From Clostridiales bacterium UBA1381 (GTDB taxonomy: Bacteria; Bacillota; Clostridia; UBA1381): a stretch of DNA of 11,044 nucleotides. Below, piece by piece: positions 1 through 6,463 of the stretch (the first letter of the stretch is position 1; the number at the start of each line of letters is the position of its first letter). The notes beneath the pieces were generated by a model, which had not been told where the DNA came from, ran no database searches, and saw nothing but the letters and a program-made list of their open reading frames with translations. A program made the translations under genes and the position numbers. Where the stretch lies: assembly GCA_002305435.1 (NCBI GenBank), contig DBQZ01000072.1, positions 23,351 to 34,394 on the forward strand, in the 5' to 3' direction.

Positions 1-633
1 GGAAAGTCCACCTTCTTAAAAACGCTCAACAGAATGAACGACCTCGTTCCGAACGTAAAGATCACCGGAACGGTCGAGCTGGACGGCGAGAATATCTACG
101 CTAAAGAGGCAAATACCACGCTTTTGAGAAAAAAGGTGGGTATGGTATTCCAGCAGCCGAACCCGTTCCCTATGAGCATTTATGATAACATAGCATACGG
201 TCCGAGAGTACACGGTATAAAGTCAAAATCCGTACTCGACGAGATCGTAGAAAAGAGCCTTCGAGGCGCATCCATATTTGAAGAGGTAAAAGACCGTTTA
301 AAGAAAAGCGCCCTCGGACTTTCCGGTGGTCAGCAGCAGCGTCTTTGCATAGCACGTGCTCTGGCAGTGGAACCGGAGGTACTTTTAATGGACGAACCGA
401 CCTCAGCGCTTGACCCGATGTCCACGCTGAAGATAGAAGAGCTGATGGAAACGCTCAAGGAAAAGTATACTGTTATAATAGTAACACATAATATGCAGCA
501 GGCTGCACGTATTGCCGATTACACAGCGTTCTTCCTGGTAGGCGAAATGGTGGAATTTGACACCACGAGCAAAATATTCTCCATGCCGTCCGATAAACGC
601 ACCGAAGATTATATTACCGGACGTTTCGGTTAA
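1..633 (+). CDS. pstB: Phosphate ABC transporter ATP-binding protein PstB (5' partial)
   Basis: This is the ATPase subunit of the PstSCAB high-affinity phosphate importer; it works on the cytoplasmic face of the membrane. The reading frame is open from base 1 and begins inside the Walker A motif (Gly-Lys-Ser-Thr at bases 1-12), so the N-terminus lies outside the window and the ATG at 34 is internal. The Q-loop region reads FQQPNPFPMSIYDNIAYGPR, which is characteristic of PstB rather than of other ABC ATPases. The signature motif LSGGQQQR, Walker B LLMDEPTSALDP with the D-loop, and the switch histidine in VTHNM follow in the correct order. The C-terminus ends in the usual TEDYITGRFG. It is followed by phoU after 75 bp, consistent with the common pst-phoU order; pstS, pstC and pstA would be expected to the left. 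All visible catalytic motifs are intact. The identification is secure. Confidence 0.97.
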   Translation, partial: GKSTFLKTLNRMNDLVPNVKITGTVELDGENIYAKEANTTLLRKKVGMVFQQPNPFPMSIYDNIAYGPRVHGIKSKSVLDEIVEKSLRGASIFEEVKDRLKKSALGLSGGQQQRLCIARALAVEPEVLLMDEPTSALDPMSTLKIEELMETLKEKYTVIIVTHNMQQAARIADYTAFFLVGEMVEFDTTSKIFSMPSDKRTEDYITGRFG

Positions 634-640
634 TTCGGTC

Positions 641-669
641 TTGATTTTCAGGTAATTTTATTATATAAT
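641..669 (+). promoter_or_regulatory. Predicted sigma-A-type promoter for phoU
   Basis: A TTGATT -35 element (641-646) is separated by 17 bp from a perfect TATAAT -10 element (664-669), placing a start near 675-677, about 33 bases before phoU. A second TATAAT at 679-684 lacks a -35 partner. This suggests that phoU and the genes downstream can be transcribed independently of the pst operon. I see no recognisable Pho box. Confidence 0.55.
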
Positions 670-708
670 AAGAATATATATAATAAAAACAGAATTAGGA
701 GGAGAATT

Positions 709-1365
709 ATGGTCAGAACTACATTTTTCAGCGAGCTCGAACACTTAAAGAGCGATTTAATGCAGATGGGCTCTTTGATAGAGCAGGCAATAGCCGGTGC
801 AGTAAAGGCTCTTAAGGAGATGGATCTGGATCTTGCACGTGACGTTATGTCAAACGACAAGGCGATAAACAGCCTGGAGAAATCCATAGAGTCAAGAGCA
901 CTGATGATGATGCTCACCCAGCAGCCCGTGGCAAAGGATTTAAGAGTTATCTCAACGGCGCTCAAGGTAGTAACAGATACGGAAAGAATCGGCGATCAGT
1001 CCTCTGATATTGCAGAGATAGTATTAAGACTCGGAGATCTGCCGCATTGCCAGAGCGTTGACGATATAATGGATATGGCATCCTGCACTATCAACATGGT
1101 AGATAAAGCCGTAACAGCTTTTATTAACGAGGATGTTGCCGCTGCAAAGGAGACAATAAAGCTTGACGATCAGGTTGACGAGTTGTTTACCAAGGTTCGC
1201 AGCGACATTATAGAGATGCTTAAGCAGGATCGTTCCTGCGAGCAGGCGGTCGATCTTTTGATGATTGCAAAGTATCTCGAGCGTATAGGAGATCATGCCG
1301 TAAATATCTGCGAATGGGCGGAATTTTCATCGACAGGTACGCTTAAGAACACAAAGCTCCTGTAA
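709..1365 (+). CDS. phoU: Phosphate signalling protein PhoU
   Basis: PhoU is a cytoplasmic helical protein that links the Pst transporter to the PhoR kinase and dampens phosphate-starvation signalling when phosphate is plentiful. The 218-residue product has the expected length and the two-repeat PhoU architecture. Each repeat carries the metal-binding type motif: ERIGDQSSD at residues 92-100 and ERIGDHAVN at 191-199. The start is supported by AGGAGG at 697-702, six bases before the ATG. It lies between pstB and a PhoB/PhoR-type two-component pair, exactly the context expected for its role. A GC-rich hairpin without a clear T-run follows the stop codon. No truncation or missing motif is seen. 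Confidence 0.96.
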   Translation: MVRTTFFSELEHLKSDLMQMGSLIEQAIAGAVKALKEMDLDLARDVMSNDKAINSLEKSIESRALMMMLTQQPVAKDLRVISTALKVVTDTERIGDQSSDIAEIVLRLGDLPHCQSVDDIMDMASCTINMVDKAVTAFINEDVAAAKETIKLDDQVDELFTKVRSDIIEMLKQDRSCEQAVDLLMIAKYLERIGDHAVNICEWAEFSSTGTLKNTKLL

Positions 1366-1386
1366 AATACGTATAAAGCTAAGAAA

Positions 1387-1407
1387 ACCGCGCCTTTGCT
1401 GCGCGGT
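1387..1407 (+). terminator. Hairpin between phoU and the response regulator gene (weak terminator or attenuator)
   Basis: ACCGCGC (1387-1393) and GCGCGGT (1401-1407) form a perfect 7-bp stem with a 7-base loop. The following bases, ATTGCTTTAATT, are only mildly T-rich, so complete termination is unlikely. No promoter is visible between here and the regulator gene at 1437, so partial read-through from phoU is the most plausible source of its transcript. The element may instead act as a processing or stability hairpin. Confidence 0.45.
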
Positions 1408-1436
1408 ATTGCTTTAATTAGGGAAAGGACAGCAAT

Positions 1437-2111
1437 ATGTTAGTTTACGTAATCGAAGATGAGGAAAATATCCGTGAGCTGATAAAATTTGCACTCGAAA
1501 CTTATGGCTACGAGGTGGAACCGTTCGAGCGGGCTGAGGAGGCTTTAGAGAGAATATCTGAGCGCATACCGGATGTGGCGATATTTGATATAATGCTTCC
1601 TGGCATTGATGGGATAGAAGCGGTCAAAAGGCTTCGGGCAGAATCTGCGACTGCTGCTCTTCCAATTCTCATGCTTACTGCTAAGGACGGTGAGATCGAC
1701 AAGGTGGTCGGCCTTGACTGCGGGGCGGATGATTATATGACAAAGCCGTTTAGCGTATTGGAGCTGTCGGCAAGGATACGTGCATTGATAAGGCGCAGTA
1801 CCGTGACAAGCAGTACACGTATTACGTACGAGGGGCTTTCCGTGGATACGGACAGCAGGGAAGTATTCGTAAACGGACAGCAGGTGGAGCTTACGTATAA
1901 GGAATATGAGCTGTTGCTGCTGCTTTTGAAGAATGTGTCAAAGGCGATGAGCCGTGATGAAATAATGGACAGAGTCTGGGGGTACGATTTTGTCGGAGAA
2001 TCACGAACGCTCGATATACATATAAGCTCCCTTAGGCAGAAGCTCGGCAGTATGGGTCATGCGATAAAAACGGTACGAAATGTGGGATATAAATTTTCCG
2101 GAGGGAAATAA
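1437..2111 (+). CDS. phoB: PhoB/PhoP-type OmpR-family response regulator
   Basis: This is a two-component transcription factor with an N-terminal receiver domain (about residues 1-120) and a C-terminal OmpR-type winged-helix DNA-binding domain (about 128-222). In the receiver, the acidic pocket E7/D8, phosphoacceptor D51 (in IFDIMLPG), switch residue T81 and K103 (in MTKPF) are all present. The winged helix has the usual transactivation-loop and recognition-helix signature around SRDEIMDRVWGYDF and RTLDIHISSLRQKL. The start is supported by AAAGGA at about 1424-1429. It directly precedes its kinase and follows phoU, so the natural inference is control of the phosphate regulon in response to PhoR. 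Sequence alone cannot separate PhoB/PhoP from close relatives such as RegX3 or WalR; the specific assignment rests on the neighbours. Confidence 0.9.
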   Translation: MLVYVIEDEENIRELIKFALETYGYEVEPFERAEEALERISERIPDVAIFDIMLPGIDGIEAVKRLRAESATAALPILMLTAKDGEIDKVVGLDCGADDYMTKPFSVLELSARIRALIRRSTVTSSTRITYEGLSVDTDSREVFVNGQQVELTYKEYELLLLLLKNVSKAMSRDEIMDRVWGYDFVGESRTLDIHISSLRQKLGSMGHAIKTVRNVGYKFSGGK

Positions 2112-2113
2112 CG

Positions 2114-3481
2114 GTGTATAGGAATATACTAAAGAACTTTTTGTTGGTGATAATGGTCGCATTGGCGGTTAATGTTGTGCTCTCATGTGTAATGATGAAT
2201 TATATCATGCTTGACCGCCAGACAAACGATATGCTCTATACGCTGCGGCTTATAGACAACGGTCTTGATTATTCAGAGCCTTTGCAGGAGCAGGTAGAGG
2301 AGCTAAACGCAGTGCCGCTGTCAGACGAATCAAGGATAATAATCGTAAGCTATGACGGCGAGCTTGTGGCGGATTCGGACTATGTCGAGGATGCCATGCC
2401 GGAGGATTATCCGGCAAAGGAAGAAATAGCTGAAGCTATCGAATACGGAACCGGGGCTGCAAAGAGGGTGTCGGAGCGCACAAAGCAGGAAACGCTCTAC
2501 ACCAGCCTTAATACGGACGGATACGTTATACGCCTGTCAGTGCCGTACCATTCTCTGGAATACGTGCAGCTTTTGGTGCCGGTATTCCTGTTTACGGTGG
2601 CTGTGGCGCTGCTTGTAGGCGGAGTGATTTCGTGGAGACTGACGCTTTCCATAACGAAGCCGCTTAATGAGATAGCAGAGGAATTTTCCAAGAATGACGA
2701 GCTTCACTTCAAGGAATACGAGTATGAGGAGCTGAACGAAATAACCCAATCTGCACAAAAGTTGTCGGAGGGGTTAAAAAATGCTGTCGAGGAAGTAAAA
2801 CAGGCGCAGCAGGTGCGTCAGGACTTTTTCGCAAACGCTTCACACGAGCTGAAAACGCCGATAACCTCGATACAGGGATATGCGGAGCTTTTGGACGGGG
2901 GCATGGATATAGATGCTGGTACTCGCAAGGTATTTATTTCCCGCATAAAGGCCGAGGCGTACAATATGACTAACCTCATAAATGATATACTTGAAATATC
3001 AAGGCTCGAGCTTAAGAAAGATACGCCGATATTGATGGATGTAAACGTGGACAGCATCATAGATGATGTGTTAAAGTCATATGAACCGATGATACGGGAA
3101 AACGGTCTGTCGGTGTCGGTAAAGTACAGCGGCAAGACGATACAGTCAAATCCAAAGCATATCCAGCAGATAGTATCAAACCTTATCAGCAACAGCGTAA
3201 AATACAACAAGCCCGGTGGTTTTGTGAATATAGAAGCGGGCAAGCATAACCACTCGTTTTATTTCCGCATACAGGATTCCGGCATAGGAATACCCGAGGA
3301 TTCCCGCGAGAGGATATTCGAGAGATTTTACCGTGTGGATAAAGGACGCAGCCGCAAGATGGGCGGCACCGGTTTGGGACTTTCGATAGTCAATCATATC
3401 GTCCAGTATTATAACGGACGGATATTCCTGGAAAGCGAGGAAAATAAGGGTACGGATATAGTAATAGAATGGGATTTGTAA
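2114..3481 (+). CDS. phoR: PhoR-type membrane sensor histidine kinase
   Basis: This is the membrane histidine kinase partner of the preceding regulator. Two transmembrane segments (about residues 8-30 and 151-172) flank an external sensor region of about 120 residues. A HAMP-like linker follows (about 172-225), then the HisKA dimerisation domain with phospho-acceptor H244 in FFANASHELKTP, and the HATPase domain with N-box N356/N360, G1 box DSGIGIP from D388, F box FERFYRVD and G2 box GGTGLGL at 417-423. I see no PAS domain between HAMP and HisKA. The GTG start at 2114 lies two bases after the regulator's stop and has GGAGGG at 2100-2105, inside the regulator's last codons, so the pair is translationally coupled. 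Phosphate sensing through Pst/PhoU is inferred from context. All catalytic boxes are intact. Confidence 0.9.
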   Translation: MYRNILKNFLLVIMVALAVNVVLSCVMMNYIMLDRQTNDMLYTLRLIDNGLDYSEPLQEQVEELNAVPLSDESRIIIVSYDGELVADSDYVEDAMPEDYPAKEEIAEAIEYGTGAAKRVSERTKQETLYTSLNTDGYVIRLSVPYHSLEYVQLLVPVFLFTVAVALLVGGVISWRLTLSITKPLNEIAEEFSKNDELHFKEYEYEELNEITQSAQKLSEGLKNAVEEVKQAQQVRQDFFANASHELKTPITSIQGYAELLDGGMDIDAGTRKVFISRIKAEAYNMTNLINDILEISRLELKKDTPILMDVNVDSIIDDVLKSYEPMIRENGLSVSVKYSGKTIQSNPKHIQQIVSNLISNSVKYNKPGGFVNIEAGKHNHSFYFRIQDSGIGIPEDSRERIFERFYRVDKGRSRKMGGTGLGLSIVNHIVQYYNGRIFLESEENKGTDIVIEWDL

Positions 3482-3532
3482 AAGGTATGGGGTTTTGAAA
3501 CATGGGGATAAACGCCTTTATGGTCGGTATTT

Positions 3533-3568
3533 AAGCATACTGCTTTTTTAGCGGTATGCTTATTTTTT
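3533..3568 (+). terminator. Strong intrinsic terminator closing the phosphate block
   Basis: AAGCATAC (3533-3540) pairs perfectly with GTATGCTT (3554-3561). The stem continues inward (TGCT with AGCG, including one G-T wobble) to a TTTTT loop, giving about 12-13 bp. A run of six T residues (3563-3568) follows one base later. It lies about 50 bp after the kinase stop codon and before the next promoter. Confidence 0.88.
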
Positions 3569-3600
3569 GCTGCATGACGAACCATAGCGGGAAATTTCAC

Positions 3601-3629
3601 TTGCACTTTGCCATGTTTTGATGTATAAT
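3601..3629 (+). promoter_or_regulatory. Predicted promoter of the nucleoid-protein/hydrolase operon
   Basis: TTGCAC (3601-3606), a 17-bp spacer and a perfect TATAAT (3624-3629) predict a transcription start near 3636, about 26 bases before the ATG at 3662. It lies just downstream of the preceding terminator, so a new transcription unit begins here. Confidence 0.7.
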
Positions 3630-3661
3630 AATCTTACTATTTTAAGACTGGAGAACAAAGA

Positions 3662-4666
3662 ATGATAATAACCGTAAACAAAGCAATACTTCACATATTG
3701 GATGCGCTCTCCGGAGTAAGCGTGTTTTCTGAAAAGGAGCTTGACGTTTCCGATGGGAACATAACAGCATACATAACGGCGCATATAGAAAAGGTATTTG
3801 ATGATTCCTCCTTGAGGAGCGGGGAATTTAATTCGAGCAGCGGCTTTAAGTACCACCTCACGGAATATTTAAGCGGGGCTGAGGATTTCGTCAGATTTTC
3901 CGTCTATGCCGCCGAGCGTCTTTATGAGGCGATAAGCTCATCTGAAAAGATATATTCAGCCGACCTTATGGTATGCGAATGTACGGTGCGGGAGAAAAAT
4001 TATATCTGCATTTTAAAGTTTGATAATAAGCCCGGGTTTACGCACCGTGTCGTACAGGAGGAGGGGACGGTCTGCAACGAGATAATAAACCACTACGCCA
4101 TCCTTCCATCCTCGGGTCAGAAGATAAGCGATGCGGCATTTATAGATACCGAAACCTTAGCCCTGCGTTGCAAAGGCAAGAAGATAAGCGTCGATGGGGA
4201 AAAGGCCGACCTTATGGGCGAGTTCCTGCTTGACGGCATTTTTGATATTTCGCCGAGGGAGTCGTACCGGGCGGCAGTAAAAATTGCCCGTGACGTTGCG
4301 AGGGAATTTGGCGCTGACGAAGCGGAGGTGTCGGTGAGGATGAAGGATTACATAAAAGAGGCGGTTGCATCAGACAGTGATTTGGAGCCGGAGAAAGCCG
4401 CTGAGGCGATGTTTTCAGAATCCCCCTCAATGCGTGAGGCGTTTTTCGACCGTGCAATGGAGAAGCAGATACCCGAGCACGTGGAAATAACCGAGGATAT
4501 AGCAAAACAGGCATCCTCAAATATTCGCCTGGTTACCGACAGTGGTATAGAGCTTTCGCTGCCGGCGGAATTTTACCGAGATCCCGAACGCATGAGCCTG
4601 ATAAACAACGATGACGGCACATTATCCATACAGCTTAACAATATCGGCTCTATTACAGCCAAATAA
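3662..4666 (+). CDS. Nucleoid-associated protein of the NdpA/YejK family (PF04245-like)
   Basis: The 334-residue product resembles the bacterial 37-kDa nucleoid-associated protein family (YejK/NdpA). Family-like features are the N-terminal AILHILD segment, KYHLTEYLSG, the central block CNEIINHYAILPSSGQKI (about residues 139-156), and the C-terminal DDGTLSIQLNNIG. Length agrees with Gram-positive members of the family. There is no signal peptide or membrane segment, consistent with a cytoplasmic or nucleoid location. Known members bind DNA, but their biological role is poorly understood. The start has GGAG at 3650-3653, eight bases upstream. The gene heads an operon: its TAA overlaps the Shine-Dalgarno of the next gene, which starts 11 bp later. 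The assignment is from recall of family sequence rather than a profile search. Confidence 0.82.
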   Translation: MIITVNKAILHILDALSGVSVFSEKELDVSDGNITAYITAHIEKVFDDSSLRSGEFNSSSGFKYHLTEYLSGAEDFVRFSVYAAERLYEAISSSEKIYSADLMVCECTVREKNYICILKFDNKPGFTHRVVQEEGTVCNEIINHYAILPSSGQKISDAAFIDTETLALRCKGKKISVDGEKADLMGEFLLDGIFDISPRESYRAAVKIARDVAREFGADEAEVSVRMKDYIKEAVASDSDLEPEKAAEAMFSESPSMREAFFDRAMEKQIPEHVEITEDIAKQASSNIRLVTDSGIELSLPAEFYRDPERMSLINNDDGTLSIQLNNIGSITAK

Positions 4667-4677
4667 GGAGGATTTCC

Positions 4678-5310
4678 ATGCAAAAATCAGCGCTTATAAT
4701 CATTGATATGCAAAACGGCTTTTTGAATGAAAATTCAGCACAGCTTATAAAAATGGCTGCGGATACCGTTCCCGCCTGTATAAAGGCCGCAGACGCTGCA
4801 AGAAAGCGGAAGATACCGGTTTTCTTTGTAGGCAGGCATTACAGGGCAAACGGCACTGATGTTGAACATACGAGATTTGATTCATGGCTTGGCGGAGGCA
4901 GGGCGATGTCGGAGGTTTCTTCACCTGAAACGGACGATTCCTATCCGAGCGGGCTTGAGCCGCAGGAGGGGGATTTTGTGATTACAAAGCCGAGGTTTTC
5001 CGCCTTTTTCATGACGCCGCTTGACCTTATACTGCGCCGTCTCGGTGTGGATGAGGTTTTCCTTACAGGAACGACTACACCAAACTGTATCCGTACCACA
5101 TGCTACGATGCGATTTCCCTCGATTACAGTGTCACCGTTATCGAGGACTGCTGCTCTTCACAGACTCCTGAAATACAGAGCGCAAACATTGCCGATATGG
5201 CAAATATCGGGGCGAAAATAATCTCCTGCGAGGATTTTGCCGACGATATTGATACGGACAACACCTCGCTTGACAGATGCCGGGAATTTGCACGGCGGAT
5301 ATTAAAGTAG
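4678..5310 (+). CDS. Isochorismatase-fold cysteine hydrolase
   Basis: This is a 210-residue single-domain member of the isochorismatase/nicotinamidase-like cysteine hydrolase superfamily, predicted cytoplasmic. The catalytic triad is readable: D10 in LIIIDMQNGF, K104 in VITKPRFSAFF, and nucleophile C137 in TTTPNCIRTT, preceded by the Gly-Thr stretch that carries the family's cis-peptide. The C-terminal block YSVTVIEDCCSS followed by ANIADMANIGAKI is also typical. The nicotinamidase metal triad (Asp-x-His plus His) is not clearly present, although H54-like and H66-like histidines occur in the same region, so the substrate cannot be named. The start is fixed by a full AAGGAGG at 4665-4671, six bases before the ATG. 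It is the second gene of an operon with the nucleoid-associated protein; the metabolic reason for this pairing is not apparent. Confidence 0.88.
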   Translation: MQKSALIIIDMQNGFLNENSAQLIKMAADTVPACIKAADAARKRKIPVFFVGRHYRANGTDVEHTRFDSWLGGGRAMSEVSSPETDDSYPSGLEPQEGDFVITKPRFSAFFMTPLDLILRRLGVDEVFLTGTTTPNCIRTTCYDAISLDYSVTVIEDCCSSQTPEIQSANIADMANIGAKIISCEDFADDIDTDNTSLDRCREFARRILK

Positions 5311-5323
5311 AAAAGTCTATATT

Positions 5324-5352
5324 GGCGTATGCTTTAATAAATATAGCATATC
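5324..5352. other. Imperfect inverted repeat after the hydrolase gene
   Basis: TATGCT (5328-5333) and AGCATA (5345-5350) form a 6-bp stem, flanked by GGC (5324-5326) and GCC a few bases beyond the right arm. No T-run follows on either strand, so it is at best a weak terminator or a mRNA-end stabilising hairpin. The rest of 5311-5420 is AT-rich and holds no other feature I can support. Confidence 0.3.
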
Positions 5353-5420
5353 AGCCATAAAAATGAGAAAAGAAAAATATCAATTCGTGTAAAACAGTTG
5401 TCTTTATTTTGTAAAAATGG

Positions 5421-5449
5421 TTGACTTTTTGTAACAAAAATGTTATAAT
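5421..5449 (+). promoter_or_regulatory. Near-consensus extended -10 promoter with an inverted repeat in the spacer
   Basis: TTGACT (5421-5426), a 17-bp spacer and TATAAT (5444-5449) preceded by TGT (extended -10) make this the strongest-looking promoter in the window, with a start near 5455-5456. The spacer holds a perfect 6-3-6 inverted repeat, TTTTTG-TAA-CAAAAA (5426-5440), and TTTTGTAA occurs at both 5407-5414 and 5427-5434, 20 bp apart. These are candidate repressor-binding elements. Confidence 0.72.
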
Positions 5450-5484
5450 ACCTGTATTAAATGATAATGAAAGGGAGAGATCGA

Positions 5485-6282
5485 ATGAAGCGCGTGATTT
5501 TGACGTTTGCTGCGGCTGTTTCAGCTGTACTTCTGTGTGCTTCGTGTACGATAAACATTAACGCTGTTATCACAACGCCTGAGAGTGCGGCAACGGCTGC
5601 TCCGGCTGAGGAAACTGTGCTCGTGCCGACTCAGCAGGCCGAACAGGCAACAGAGGTTCCTGCCGCTTCGGCTGCCCTGACAGATACGATGGCGCCTACG
5701 GCAGCGCCGACTGTTTCGGGCGTTCAGGGGACGATTTCCACTCAGTCGCCGGCAGATAGTGCAGCGGCAGGAATGGGCGCAGCAGCATATGCGGATCCGC
5801 AGGCTGAGAATACGGCAGCTACGCCGGCATCTCAGCCTACAGAATCTCCTGATCCCGGGCTTTTTACGGTAAATATCGGTACTACTGAGGTGCAGGAACA
5901 AGGCGGGAATAATAGTTCTGCCGTGATAAATGATTATTCGGTAACAATCTGCTCGGCTTCTGTGATAAACGATTACAATGGATCACCGGCGCTGGCGGTT
6001 ACATATGAATTTACAAATAACAGCGAACACAACGTATCGTTTGCTTCGGCTATGGGTGTAGATGTGTTCCAAGAGGGAGTAGAATGTAAAGCAGCTGTAA
6101 TAGCTGATGCTTCGTACAATTCCATGGGGATACTGACTCAGGTTCCGCCGGGAGCGACAAATACGTTCCAAGTAGCATACAGTCTGCGAAATACCGTATC
6201 GCCTGTTACCGTATATGTGACAGACATCCTCGGCTCGAGTGGAATAAGCGTACAGAAAGTTTTTAATTTCAAGGCCGTGTAA
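5485..6282 (+). CDS. Putative lipoprotein with Ala/Thr/Pro-rich stalk and C-terminal DUF5067 domain
   Basis: The 265-residue product has a lipoprotein-like signal: Lys-Arg after Met, a hydrophobic core (residues 4-17) and CASC with the acceptor at C21. Cys at the -3 position instead of Leu is atypical. Residues of about 27-125 form a low-complexity stalk rich in Ala, Thr, Pro, Gln and Glu. Residues of about 147-262 match the DUF5067 pattern: NDYSVTI, ALAVTYEFTNNSEHN, VDVFQEGVEC, VPPGATNTFQVAYSL, PVTVYVTD. That is an immunoglobulin-like beta domain common in surface lipoproteins of Clostridia. I chose ATG 5485 because GGGAG at 5473-5477 is well spaced before it; the in-frame ATGs at 5461 and 5467 lie only about 5-12 bases after the predicted transcription start and have no ribosome site. 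It is transcribed alone. Molecular function is unknown. Confidence 0.85.
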   Translation: MKRVILTFAAAVSAVLLCASCTININAVITTPESAATAAPAEETVLVPTQQAEQATEVPAASAALTDTMAPTAAPTVSGVQGTISTQSPADSAAAGMGAAAYADPQAENTAATPASQPTESPDPGLFTVNIGTTEVQEQGGNNSSAVINDYSVTICSASVINDYNGSPALAVTYEFTNNSEHNVSFASAMGVDVFQEGVECKAAVIADASYNSMGILTQVPPGATNTFQVAYSLRNTVSPVTVYVTDILGSSGISVQKVFNFKAV

Positions 6283-6294
6283 AAATTGATTGAT

Positions 6295-6337
6295 AATACC
6301 GTCTGTAACTTGAAGGAAGTGTATGGGCGGTATTTTT
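6295..6337 (+). terminator. Intrinsic terminator after the lipoprotein gene
   Basis: AATACCG (6295-6301) pairs with CGGTATT (6328-6334). The stem continues inward through several wobble pairs to ACTT/AAGT around a GAAGG loop (6312-6316), with one bulged G at 6321. A TTTTT run ends at 6337. It lies 13 bp past the stop codon. Confidence 0.75.
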
Positions 6338-6370
6338 GTTGGAAAATTTACCAAAGGATTGAATTTTAGC

Positions 6371-6399
6371 TTGAATATTGGCTTGGTATGGTGTATAAT
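6371..6399 (+). promoter_or_regulatory. Predicted galE promoter
   Basis: TTGAAT (6371-6376), a 17-bp spacer and perfect TATAAT (6394-6399) predict a start near 6405. The -35 lies within an imperfect tandem 12-bp repeat: TTGAATTTTAGC (6359-6370) and TTGAATATTGGC (6371-6382), identical at 10 of 12 positions. Confidence 0.68.
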
Positions 6400-6414
6400 A
6401 AAGATAAGTCCACA

Positions 6415-6446
6415 GGCTTTTAAAAGCCGTTGGGCAGCTTTTAAAA
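6415..6446 (+). promoter_or_regulatory. Palindromic repeat element in the galE leader
   Basis: GGCTTTTAAAAGCC (6415-6428) is a perfect 14-bp palindrome. The core GCTTTTAAAA recurs at 6437-6446, 21 bp start to start, which is two helical turns. The second copy ends two bases before the AGGGAGG ribosome site (6448-6454). It could be a pair of operator half-elements or, in RNA, alternative hairpins: AAAAGCC can pair with GGCTTTT upstream or with GCTTTT downstream. Regulation here is inference. Confidence 0.4.
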
Positions 6447-6463
6447 CAGGGAGGTAAACTCAA

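Noticed and set aside
34..633. pstB starting at the ATG at 34
   Set aside because: The frame is open to base 1 and encodes the Walker A Gly-Lys-Ser-Thr before it, so the ATG is internal to a gene cut by the window edge.
679..684. Second TATAAT upstream of phoU as a separate promoter
   Set aside because: The bases 17 upstream (TTTTAT) are not a credible -35; the pair at 641-669 is better.
4212..4520. Minus-strand 102-residue frame in the nucleoid-associated protein gene
   Set aside because: Pro/Arg-rich shadow of the real frame with no ribosome site.
5324..5352. Terminator after the isochorismatase-like gene
   Set aside because: The stem is only 6 bp with mismatched flanks and no T-run follows on either strand; listed only as an inverted repeat.
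5461..5484. Lipoprotein start at ATG 5461 or 5467
   Set aside because: These lie about 5-12 bases after the predicted transcription start with no ribosome site. ATG 5485 has GGGAG at proper spacing and gives a normal signal peptide.
5521..5901. Minus-strand 126-residue open frame opposite the lipoprotein
   Set aside because: It is Arg/Cys-rich in the way expected from the antisense of Ala/Thr/Pro-rich codons, with no ribosome site or recognisable domain.
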